Positions 42,820 through 52,507 of a stretch of 64,000 bases of DNA are shown piece after piece. The stretch is from Pyronema omphalodes (Eukaryota > Ascomycota > Pezizomycetes > Pezizales > Pyronemataceae): NCBI GenBank assembly GCA_024516155.1, contig JAJJXM010000079.1:62001-126000 (forward strand). The letters are read 5' to 3'. The position numbers and the translations under genes were made by a program. Position 1 is the first letter of the stretch, and the number at the start of each line of letters is the position of its first letter. Under the pieces are notes generated by a model, which had not been told where the DNA came from, made no database searches, and was given only the letters and a program-made list of their open reading frames with translations.

Positions 42820-44492
42820 CTACCCCATCTTATCCACCCTTCTATTAACACCCCCGAGTAGAGCCTTCAACAACCAATCCTGTCCATCATTTCCATCCTC
42901 ATTATCCCCAGCATATCTAGTAGTATCGACCATATCTCTAATACCATAAACATTCGCAATATAATCATCCAAATCCTTCAACTCCTCCCTAACCCCCTCT
43001 TCATTCCCAATTTGCACAAACTGTATACCAACCTGATTTAACGGTGCATTCAGTGAGTCCAACATTCTAGCTTGTGACACTATTACCGATTCCACATCAT
43101 CAGTTGGTATGCCGTCTGTCAGGATCAGAATATTCAGCGGTTTAAGACCCTTATTCCGGGGCACAATACGAGGCGAACCCTTCACCTCCTCCTCCCCCTT
43201 CCGCTCCCTCTCCTCCCGTAACCTCATCCTCTTGTCCTGCCTATACCTCTCCACATACGCTCCCAAAACCCTATCCACGACATCCCCAATCGGCGTAACA
43301 CCCATCAAAACCCTCCCCCGAAAACAACTCCTAACATCCTCCTTCGTGAAAACCCTAAGCACCTCACCCCCCGCCAAAAAGTCGTTCAAGAAGGCTACTT
43401 CTACGCCATCGGTAATATACCCCAAAGCCGTGGTAGCGAGGTTTTCGAAGGCGGCTTGTGTGGCGGACCAGTGTGGTGCCATTGATGGGGAATCGTCGAT
43501 TAGGATAGTTGTTGAGAAGGTGGACAGGCTTTGGTAGAGGTTTTCTTTTACTCGGGGGGTGGCTTGAACCTGGCGGACGCTAGAGATTGGTCGGCTGGGA
43601 ACTATGGGGGATTCGGATTGGTATAAGGGGACAGACGGAACTGTGGCGGCTCGTTGTCGTTGTCGGGTTTGCGGGGGGTGTTGGCTTATGTAATCTGATG
43701 AGCTGGAAATGTTGGTTTCTGAACCGGGAGGTGTAATGGGATAGGGTGGTAGGTCGTCGGTTTGGGGTTGGGAATTGCGTTTGAGGTTTTCGATACGGCT
43801 GGGACGGGACATGCTGCTGTAGTGCTGCTGATGGGACTTGTGACGATCTTGTTGACGATGGAGATTTAGGGATTCTGAGGGTGTTGGAGTTGCGGGGGTG
43901 GCGGTGATTAAGGGTGTTTGGGAATCTGTGATAGAGAGGAGGGTGGAGTAAGTTATATTGTCCGTGATATATGATATGTCATATCATTTAGATCAGGAAT
44001 GAGAAATGAGAAATATATATGCATACCTTTACCATCTTCACTTCTCCTCGGCAACCGCCGGGACTGGTTTAAAATAATCCCCATAGCACTCCCATGGTAA
44101 CTTCTATTCGAAGTTTGTGACGCCCTTGACGTAGCAGAATTGGCAGAATCATCACTACCGGATCGTTGCATATCCATATGATGAGCTTCACAAGAAACCT
44201 CATGATCATGATCATCATCCCTGTCTCTTTCCCCACCCCGGTCCCCACCCCTCTCCCGGCTGATCATTGAATCTCTATGGTGATGTCTCCTTCTGATTCG
44301 TCTTCTACTACTACTTTTTTCTTCTTCCCCTGGTGAAGAAGGGGGAGAAGTAGTTTCTGTTTCTGCCACAAATATCGGTCGGTTTCCTCCCAGTGGTAAG
44401 ATGGGGTAGTTTTTTTCTCGGGAACTGTGGTGATGGTGATGGTGTTTATGGCTGGGGTCAAATACGTCGGAAAGCCTTCGGATGGCGTGCAT
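42820..44492 (-). CDS. von Willebrand factor A-domain protein (523 aa, 2 exons)
   Basis: Exons 44492-44027 and 43925-42820, with a 101-bp intron (GTATGC..CAG); the frame closes. The start is ATG 44492. Residues 1-155 are low complexity with a run of six His (residue 18 on), Arg/His/Asp-rich stretches and many Ser. Residues about 160-265 are Pro/Ser-rich. The VWA domain occupies about 275-490. The metal-site (MIDAS) motif is I-L-I-D-D-S-P-S-M, the Thr is in M-G-V-T-P-I-G-D, and the Asp in L-T-D-G-I-P-T-D-D. Fungal proteins of this layout are cytosolic and of unknown role; the domain suggests metal-dependent protein binding. Confidence 0.88.
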
Positions 44493-47202
44493 GGACGTGG
44501 TGGTGTTGTAATTTGTAACGAAGAATGTATATCGACTTTCTTTGCCTTTCCCGACGGGCTATGTATTCGATGATGGTTCTAATTCGTAACTTTTGGTTTG
44601 TGACTTCTGTATTGTGTATGGAATTTTTATATCCTCGGGCAGTGATAAAATGAGGGACCTGAGGAATATTATATCTCATCCCTCATCCCCTCATACCCTC
44701 ATCGCCCGACCTCAGAAGCCTAGCCTAGCCATATACCCCGCGATGACTGTTACACCCACCCAACCACAACCCAAGGCGTACTCCTGTGTATGCCCCAGTT
44801 CAACTGACATCCGCGTAGCCGCATGACGCATGACGCATCTGACTGACCTCCGCAGGATGCAACTATTCCTTATGCAGTTATCCAAGCCACCAGATACCCA
44901 ATCACAACGATCCAAGACAATTCCAGACAATGCTACACAACCCAAGACGAGCCAAGACAAGCCAAGATCTTAGAAGTAATGTTCTAGCGTAGCTTCTAGC
45001 GCCGCTTCTAGAAGCATTTCAACATCACGAAGTCTTAGCTTAGTTTCGAGAAACAAAGCTAGTGGCGAGGCTGACGTATAGCGCTACACCATATACGCGA
45101 TAGTTGATAGTTGTGACTCGTTAGCAACTTAGCAGCTTGGCGCCGATTGCCGAGGCGCTAGCTACCATTCAGCATACATATTACAGGCACATACTGAGCG
45201 ACGCAGAGCATAGCAAAGGAATACCGATGTCGGATGGAATCGTTGACTTCAAGTTACGATATAACTCAGTAAGCGTGAGGCTGATGAGGCTGAGGAGTTT
45301 TAACTACATATCTAGGCCGCCCTGTGAATGAGGTGAGTCGATTTGACTCATCATTACATAACCACGTGAGTTCATGAATATTTTACTGCAGCTGCAGGAG
45401 CAGCTTTCCGATGCTTTGCGCATGTTTATACCTCCCCCCCCCCCCCCCCCAGCTTACTTTTGATTACTTGATGTTTTTTTTGATACGAAGAGTTGGAATG
45501 TTTTATTTTTATTTTTATTGCTGAATTGGTGAAGCTGGGTAGATATGTCGTTGTGTAGAAGAATACTACAGAAGGGAAAGGGGGGATGGCATAAGCGTGA
45601 AGGGTGAAGGGTGAAGGGTGAAGCTTGCAAGGCAAAGATCTTACGTATGCATGTATATCCCGCATAATCTAGGCGACAACATAGCAATACGGTAACCATA
45701 GCTAGCTGTCTGATGGATGCCTTAACCTTAACCTTAACCTGATCACGATATCCCATATTCTTGCTCCCTATTGGATACAAAAAAAAATAAAATAAAATGA
45801 AGCATTTATGTACCGAAATGCATGGCGGAGTGCACAGGGCTCAAGGACATAAAGACGAGAAGGACAGAAACGGAGTATGAGAGACGAGAGGGGGGCTACA
45901 ACCCGACAAAAGAAAGACCGCTCCGGGGCGTTCCCGGTAACTGTTGAAATAACACTCGATAGATAGCAATGTACAGTAATTAGCTAGCTTCCGCCATAAC
46001 CCTACGGTTAGATGCGTGTATGATATAAAAAAAAATAAACAAAAAACCGAAATGCATGGCAATATGACAATATGACATAAGGTAGTCGTAGTGATAGATG
46101 CAGATCTAGAAATGAACGACAGCGAATCGATGAGGCTCAGAAGGGAGTTTAATTCTTTTTCTTAGGCTGACAGATGTTATGATATGATATACATGGTGCA
46201 TATTAATACCTATTGTATTCGATAAAAAAAAGTAAAGAAAAGAATACCGTTGGTTGATGGTACATGTACAGTTGTGTAAGTAATATCGGAATTCAGGAGC
46301 CGGAAGCTTATTGTTATCTTTTTCCTGTCAAAGGTCGCCTGATGTTAATTGATTAATCGACTGATTAATTAATTCTTCAACATGAAGAAGAATTACATAT
46401 GCTGACTCCTGAGTATGTACACAGAAGCTATGACCTATCAACCCTGAGTTTCGAGTGGATGCCTGAAATTGACGTTGTCATTTTGTTCCGAAAAAAAGCT
46501 TAAATCCACAGATATTATAGGAGGTCTCGATTCATGCATACATGGTGTAGAAGATAAATTATACCATCATACTGTACTCGGGTATTCTATAGATTTGTAT
46601 ATACTGCACTGCGAGATTGAGAGTCTTGAGTGTAAGGTTTAAAGTTTGATACCTAATATCTGAAACCTGACACTTGATATATGATATGTGATACTTGTCA
46701 CCAGACCCCCCATTCCATCCGGTTTAAACTTCGGCCTCACTATACATAATCATCATTACTCCGTCTTATTGTGTTTTACTATCGACTGTAGATAAACTAC
46801 AGCTTTGGATTTTGATTTGAATAAAAAGAATATATGAGGGTGTACTTGTGTGCTTCATGCCCCCTTCCCCGAACATTTTTCGATTTATTCAGCCTGGTGT
46901 CTGAAAGCTGGTAGGGAAAGGACGAGGAATGTATCATGCATTATGTTATTAAGAATTGGTAGTAGAAAGTGTAAGTTAGTAACGGGAAACCAGAAGCAGA
47001 AACCTAGAACTATATACCGTAGCGGTTATATATGAAACAATGCGGGCAGCGGGCTCATCTAGGGAACCAGTGAACCAAGGAATCCAGTAGCGAGAATGAG
47101 AATGAACTAATCCAAGCTCAGAGTCGAATAGATCACAGTCAATGAATTCTCAGAGGAGATGGTGCTCGGAGCATTATGTAGAAACATCAACAGAAGTGTA
47201 GG
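44493..47202. other. 2.7-kb intergenic stretch with simple repeats, no gene seen
   Basis: Includes a 17-base C run at 45434-45450, three gggtgaa units near 45600, and three ccttaa units near 45722. No supported gene on either strand. Confidence 0.5.
47195..47202. repeat. 8-bp target-site duplication AGTGTAGG, left copy
   Basis: Repeated exactly at 48691-48698 on the other side of the inverted-repeat element. Confidence 0.85.
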
Positions 47203-48690
47203 CAGACCTCCCAACCGTATAGCCAGTTTACCGGATAAAATCGTAAACCATGTAAACTGAACTGACAATTCACAGTTAGTTGGTACAGTTTTGGTGTCCC
47301 GGATACACAGTTGGTTCAGTTTTAGGGGTCCATGCAACCAGGCAACTGCAGTGCACTGATTAAACGGACTCGATAAATACAAACCAGTTTAACCGCATCG
47401 GGAACCAGTGCATGCAAGAATAAATAATGTATTCAACCTCGTTTGAACCCACCGGTGGCCGAGCCTGCCAGTATCTCAACCCACCTTATTCCACCAGCTT
47501 CTGGTAACCAGATTTCCCAACCTTCACGAAATAGCGGTGATCATACTCTCAGTTCCCGCGATGACTGACGAGTCAGAGCTGCTGTTTTCCGAATGCAAGC
47601 GGATCATTATATCGGACCGCCATTCAATGCAGGGAAATACTCTGGAAGCCATTTGGGGGCTCAAGAGCTTAAATTGTAGGCGTCAGTTGTGATTTCTGGC
47701 GACCCAATTAGGACAGACTTTTGTTATATATGCACTGAATAATATTTATTGCCCTTTCATAAACCAGTTCCTCTGGACAAACCAGTTTTCGCAGTTTTAA
47801 ACAGTTCACCTGGTTTGCCAAGCCTTGCATTCAGTTAACTGGTTTTCGCAGTTTAACCAGTTTATAATACTGACAGTAAACTGAACTGGGTCGCCGTACA
47901 GTTCCCATATTCCAACAGTCCGTACAGTCCGTTTTGGTCGTCATTTTGAACTGGTTTGTAGGGATGCACACGAGACGAGCGGCTCGAGACGAGAGTTCCA
48001 GCTTTAGTCTCGAGACCAACGAGACTAGATTTTCACGAGACGAGACGTCTCGAGACTTTTTTTTCAAAAGCTCGAGATAAGCTCGAGACTTTTCGAGACT
48101 TAGGAAATATATGTAAAAATTTGGAAAAAATTACAAAAAAATATATACATAATTCATGAAGTTTCAGATAGCATCAGAAGCCATACTGCGAGCTAGCAGA
48201 CTGAGCGCTAGGATTGTTCTAATGAGGGAATTCTTATCCTAAAGAATGTGAATCGCTTGCTAGGCAAAACTACAACCGCAGTACATCTCATCAAAAGTCG
48301 GAATGGACTCCTAGAGGTTTATGATTGGGAGATGGAAGAGCACAAAAAACATAAAAATCCAGAAAGGCAATACGCGGAGGAATTGTGATTTTTTTGTACT
48401 TTTTTATTTCCTGAGTTACCTATTTTGATGACCAGGAAATAGGGGATGTCGAAGAGGAAGGGAATCGGAAAATGCAATATTTGGAGGAATTGTGGTTTCT
48501 CTTTTGGGTTCTTTTATTTGTTCTTTTGAATTTTTCCAAATTCTTTGTTTTCTTTTTTTTTGGTTGGGCAAAAAGTCTCGAGACTTACGAGACCAAAATC
48601 CCACGAGACGAGACGTCTCGAGACCAAGCTCGGTCTCGTCTCGTCTCGTCTCGTGTGCATCCCTACTGGTTTGTACGACTGGGAGGTCTG
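47203..48690. mobile_element. hAT-like non-autonomous element, itself carrying an insertion
   Basis: Terminal inverted repeats CAGACCTCCCA (47203) and TGGGAGGTCTG (ending 48690) continue imperfectly for about 25 bp. The 8-bp duplication AGTGTAGG on both sides is the hallmark of hAT transposition, and CAG-initial ends fit. The interior is rich in aaccagttt/aactggtt motifs in both directions, like subterminal transposase sites. It has no coding potential. Without the inner 703-bp element it would be about 783 bp. Confidence 0.82.
47961..48663. mobile_element. 703-bp TA-flanked inverted-repeat element rich in GAGACG/CGTCTC
   Basis: The ends GGGATGCACACGAGACGAG and CTCGTCTCGTGTGCATCCC are perfect inverted repeats, flanked by TA at 47959-47960 and 48664-48665. 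Each end continues as about 100 bp of imperfect cgagacgag/ctcgagac repeats, so a single strand could fold into a large hairpin. It has no transposase gene: a MITE of Tc1/mariner type by its TA duplication. It lies inside the hAT-like element, so it is the younger of the two. Confidence 0.85.
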
Positions 48691-48698
48691 AGTGTAGG
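48691..48698. repeat. 8-bp target-site duplication AGTGTAGG, right copy
   Basis: Exact match of 47195-47202. Confidence 0.85.
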
Positions 48699-49494
48699 CT
48701 GTAGGCTGGAAAATGAGGTTTGCATACATATGTGCAAGTATCCATAACCTCATCCATGATTGATATCGCTCAGTTCTGTATTTGGAATTTGAGTATGTAC
48801 GTAGCTAACAATTGACATGTCAAACGGGAACGAGAGAAAAAGGTGGAGGTGGAGGACTGTATTCATTGAGAACGATAGTGATTTAGCTCTACGCGTCTAT
48901 AGAGGGAGATATACCCAATGTGGAAGATCCACCTCCACGTGCCTGTCACGTAAGCCCTAAGTGCGGCCAAGACACTGGAACTCTAGGCGACCTTTAACAA
49001 CTTTATATGTGTGCTCCTTCCATTCAACAAATACATTTAACTAAGAACCAATGATTGTGACACGCTGTCCTTGACATAAAATACTATCCTCTGCACCTTA
49101 ACGTTTGCATAATGTGTTCCGAATATTAATTACAGCTACAGTGTAGGGTTAGGTCGGGGCAGACAAAGGGAGGTGGTACGGTCTGGTGCAGCTTTGTAAA
49201 GACTGGTAACGCCCGATAATGCCTGGTAATGTCCGACAAGGCAAGGCTAGGCTATTCAACTCGATAAATGATAAATGTGTGTTGATTGCTATTCACAGAT
49301 CACAGATATCATGTAGCGATCTCTGAAGCGAGGATATGAAGACAAGATAACGAGATATAAGAAGTGGATTGGTTTTGTATAAAATGAGGATATGAATACA
49401 GAGAATATGGAATATGGAATATGAGGTGTTTTGGTAGTGAAGCGTGAAGCGTAAAGTGTGAAATGGTATTATGATGGTATTATTTTCTATTATC
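48699..49494. other. Intergenic, with a possible old copia LTR
   Basis: No gene is seen. The segment at 48830-49003 resembles the copia LTR (see that entry). Short near-repeats (aatatggaatatgg near 49405, gaagcgtgaagcg near 49440) follow. Confidence 0.5.
48830..49003 (-). repeat. Possible decayed solo copia LTR
   Basis: ggtggaggtggaggactgta, tccacctccacg, cctaagtgcggcc and ctctaggcgacctttaaca match, in order and orientation, parts of the copia-2 LTR (gtggaggtggcgactgaatg, tccacctccacc, ccttaggcgcacttcaaca). Heavily diverged; the edges are uncertain. Confidence 0.35.
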
Positions 49495-49758
49495 TGTTGG
49501 CAACTTGCGATTTTTAGAATGAAGCCTGGACTAATGATGTTGTATTATATATCATATTTGGAATGAAGGGTTGTGATTTTAAGTGACAATATGTAGTGTC
49601 GAAGGTCACGCAGGCACGAGGAGAAGAAGAAAGTGGAGGTGGCGACTGAATGTATTCACGAGCGTAAAGAGTCAAGACATGGACGGGCAAGCGAGTGCCT
49701 ATACATAGAGAGTGGTCCACCTCCACCTTAGCACTAGGGCCTTAGGCGCACTTCAACA
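49495..49758 (-). repeat. 3' LTR of copia-2
   Basis: The U3 edge at 49758 (TGTTGAAGTGCGCC on the minus strand) follows the polypurine tract and matches copia-1. The outer edge is set at 49495, where the + strand reads tgttgg, giving inverted TGTTG/CAACA ends. That edge is tentative because no second full LTR is present. Confidence 0.6.
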
Positions 49759-50002
49759 CACCCCCTCGTCTAAGGACGGGTGCTACAAACATAATAATAA
49801 GAAGAAATAACAATCCATCATAACAGAAAACAAGAACAATACCATAAAAAAGAACATACCCAATTATCCATAAAAGAAGAAATGAAAACCCATAAGAAGA
49901 ACAACCCAAGTAAGACAACACAATTCAATCATCATAATTATCAGCAATCAGCAGCCATACTTCAATCACAAACACACACTTATTCATTCAAAACCAAATT
50001 CA

Positions 50003-50504
50003 TCAACCATAATTATCACTCAGCGTTTCCATCCCTAGAAGTTTCACGGCCAACGCGTGTGTTGGTCCGGGGAGCGGTTTAGTGAGGACATCTGCGACAT
50101 TTTCTTTGGACGCAATGTATTCGAATGATACCGTTCCCTTTCCAGCTTCGTCGATCGAGTGGTGAAACTTCACATCGATGTGTTTTGTTTTCGCCCTGAT
50201 GACACCGGTCTGAAGGAGGCGAAGTGCTCCCATGTTGTCGCAACGGACCGAGGTCGGCACTTTGTTATCCCAGGCTTCGGTGTCGTCCATCAATAGGCGG
50301 AACGAGATCGCTTCACGGGTAGCAGTGCTGCATGCAATGTACTCGGCTTCGAGAGTGGAGAGGGCGATGATGGACTGCTTCTTTGAGCTCCAGTGGATCG
50401 GCCCGTCCGCTCCTGGCGCAAGGACTATGCACCCCCCGCCGCTTTTCCGATCGGCTGTACTGCCGGCCCAGTCGCTGTCGGAGAAGAGTCGCAAACAGAT
50501 CTGC
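50003..50504 (-). pseudogene. copia-2 RNase H, C-terminal part
   Basis: The open minus-strand frame begins at the gypsy-F edge (C-L-R-L-F-S-D-S-D-W-A-G) and runs to a stop at 50003. It includes E-A-E-Y-I-A and the conserved end D-V-L-T-K-P-L. A 240-bp 3' UTR and purine tract follow toward the LTR. Undamaged in itself, but cut off from the rest of pol. Confidence 0.88.
50500..50504. repeat. Target-site duplication of gypsy-F, left copy (TCTGC)
   Basis: Corresponds to CCTGC at 56669-56673 with one substitution. The uninterrupted copia-1 sequence at this place contains CCTGC once (minus strand). Confidence 0.75.
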
Positions 50505-51023
50505 TGTCACGGCACACGGCTGACGAGCCGTTGTGTTGTTGCGTCACCATTGTGTTGTCGTTGTTGTTGTCGACGTCGTGCCGTTGCCTTGCCATGTTGT
50601 GTTGTGTTGTTGTGTGTGCCGTGCCGTTGTTGTTGATGGACTGACTGATGATGGATGACGTACCATGGGCTGCAGAGCTGTGGCGTCGCAGGTGAAATGA
50701 TGGAGAACGGAAGCTGTCATGTAGCGATGTTGGATGACGGCCCAGCAAGAGTGCTGGCCGCCCTTTGTACATAAGGAGGCTTGCCTCCCCGTTGTCGAGT
50801 TCTCCATCGAACGTCTTGTGTCTTTCCCTTGTCCTTAATAAAGACTTCTCTTTTCAGTCTCACGTCATTCTTGTCCTTGTCCCTGTCCCTGTTTCGTGTG
50901 CCGTCCGTCTGCAGTGCACTTCGGTCCTTGTCCATCCGTTCCCGCATCCCAGAACCCGCCTAGTCTCCCCCTGCCGGTAGTGTTCAGTGTGTTCTTCGAA
51001 CGTCCGTTCCTAGTTCCCTGACA
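50505..51023 (+). repeat. 5' LTR of gypsy-F (519 bp)
   Basis: tgtcacggcac to tccctgaca. Rich in gttgtgttg repeats at the start. A possible poly(A) signal AATAAA is at 50837-50842. ttacgttcgatct follows the LTR directly; no TGG-initial primer site is seen. Confidence 0.93.
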
Positions 51024-51058
51024 TTACGTTCGATCTAATATTTATTCGACCAACACGC

Positions 51059-51301
51059 ATGAACCCCACCGGTTCTGCTTGGACACACGCCTTGAAACAA
51101 GCCCTGGAAACTAACACACTAAACGAGACCTTCGGAATCTCTGACCGATTCGCTGGCGCAGTACGACGAGCCATCCGAAGAGCAGAAGATCACTGCTACC
51201 TTGTGGTCCGCTGGGAACTCCAGGATTATACTTACCAGGAGCACGTCCGTCACACCATCCGACTTAAGCCGATCCTCCGAGCCCGCCAACATGCACGTTA
51301 A
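51059..51301 (+). CDS. gypsy-F ORF1 (80 aa), family-specific, unknown role
   Basis: ATG 51059 is the first ATG after the LTR. The product is small and basic, with an Arg-rich middle (R-R-A-I-R-R-A-E-D-H) and Tyr-rich W-E-L-Q-D-Y-T-Y-Q-E-H. The same ORF is intact in gypsy-G (63679-63437) and recognisable in A and D. Between F and G most changes are conservative (I/V), which argues that it is translated. It ends TAA 51299-51301, overlapping the ORF2 start. It could be a leader peptide or the true N-terminus of Gag. Confidence 0.7.
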   Translation: MNPTGSAWTHALKQALETNTLNETFGISDRFAGAVRRAIRRAEDHCYLVVRWELQDYTYQEHVRHTIRLKPILRARQHAR

Positions 51302-51713
51302 AGTCATCGAGGAAGGGCACTGGCAGCAAATCGTCAACGCTGCTTCCATGACTCAATTTCCAGACGGGCACGACCCGGTCACGTTCACCAAGCAGCTCGC
51401 TCAATCAATCCTAGACGCCCAAGACCATCACACGGGCTACATATTAAAGGACCTCACAGAGACCCCCGGCTGCCGCATCAGCACTCGCGTCTCCAGCCCT
51501 GTCGCCTCCCGCGCTCCGGAAGCCCCCACCCCTGCCCCCATTCCCCCCGTTGTTATTCAGACTGGTTCAGTCCAGGTTTACCCCAATGGCCCAGAGACAG
51601 TGCCGCGAACCGCCGCACCCCCCACCACAGCCGCAGCCGCAGCCCCCGCCCCCGCTATCCTCCCGCCAGTCCCGAGACCCCCCCCCCCCCCCGAGACCCA
51701 GAAATCCTCCTAA
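51291..51713 (+). CDS. gypsy-F ORF2: N-terminal Gag segment (140 aa)
   Basis: ATG 51291-51293 lies within the last codons of ORF1 (ATGcacgtTAA), in the +1 frame. The product has a folded-looking start (V-I-E-E-G-H-W-Q-Q-I-V-N-A-A), D-A-Q-D-H-H-T-G-Y, then a Pro/Ala/Thr-rich stretch ending in polyproline from the C run. It stops at TAA 51711-51713. The frame is also open upstream of the ATG, so a +1 shift from ORF1 cannot be excluded. Confidence 0.65.
   Translation: MHVKVIEEGHWQQIVNAASMTQFPDGHDPVTFTKQLAQSILDAQDHHTGYILKDLTETPGCRISTRVSSPVASRAPEAPTPAPIPPVVIQTGSVQVYPNGPETVPRTAAPPTTAAAAAPAPAILPPVPRPPPPPETQKSS
51678..51692 (+). promoter_or_regulatory. C15 tract at the ORF2-ORF3 junction of gypsy-F
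   Basis: Fifteen C residues lie about 20 bases before the ORF2 stop. ORF3 is open in the -1 frame from here and lacks an early ATG. Any C-CCC-CCC window fits a -1 slip, and polymerase slippage on the run would do the same. Confidence 0.5.
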
Positions 51714-52507
51714 CCCCCGAGGAACAAGCAGATACGAACGAAATTCATTACTACGAAAAGGAGCTCACCCGCCAGCGTGGACTCATCAAAGCGCTACTCG
51801 CCTCCCCTGGCATCCGCGTTGCCGGAGATAAAATTTCGGATCCACCAACCTTCGATGGGTCCAACAGGGAGGACCTCCGCCGTTTTGTTTCCTTGCTTCG
51901 TATTGCATTGGTGAGCGACGAATTACGCTTCCCAACCCCTTACAAGCGGATCTCTTATGCCATGGGCCGCCTCCGCAGACGCGCCTTTGATCAGATCCTC
52001 CCTTATATCAAGGATAATGGCAACCGCTGGGCCCTCACCGAGGTCGAGGACGTCCTTAAGATCCTGCAGCGTACCTTTGGAGACCCGGACCAGCGCGCAA
52101 CGGCTCGTTTCACACTACAAAATCTCCGACAAAACAACCGCGAGTTCTCAGATTATTATGCAGAGTTTTCCCGCCTGGTCGCAGAATTGGGCTGGGATGA
52201 AGCCGCTACCATGGATGCTCGGCGGAACGGCCTATCCCTCGAGTTGCACGAAACGTTGGTTGGCGCCCCTCCCACCGCTACGATGCACGAAGTTGTTGAA
52301 CAGTGCCAAAAATTGGACTCCCAATTGAGAGCACTTGAGAATCTCCGCAAGCTGCGCACCAACCGCGGCCAAGTCAAACCCACTACCGCCGCCACCCCCG
52401 CCACCAGTCGCCCCACCCCCGCTACCCAAGCCACCACTGCCTCCTCCAGCAAGCAAACCTTGCTGATACATTGCTATTATCGGGCGCAAGTTTTACTGGA
52501 AAATTAG
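51694..52507 (+). pseudogene. gypsy-F ORF3: capsid part of Gag, zinc knuckle deleted
   Basis: The frame continues from the C run (P-E-E-Q-A-D-T-N-E-I-H-Y-Y). The capsid domain includes P-P-T-F-D-G-S-N-R-E-D-L, F-G-D-P-D-Q-R-A-T-A-R-F and F-S-D-Y-Y-A-E-F. After S-S-S-K-Q (near 52458) about 240 bp present in gypsy-G are missing, removing the CCHC knuckle and the GGGAAAA site. The frame then ends in unrelated residues at 52507. Confidence 0.82.

Noticed and set aside
47203..48690. CRISPR-like or satellite array for the cgagacgag repeats
   Set aside because: The units are imperfect, inverted at the two ends and bounded by terminal inverted repeats with TA duplications, which is a MITE, not an array.
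51678..51692. C run as simple assembly error
   Set aside because: Kept as a finding because an equivalent run is at the same place in gypsy-G on the other strand and the ORF2 stop is conserved; sequencing error in run length still cannot be excluded.
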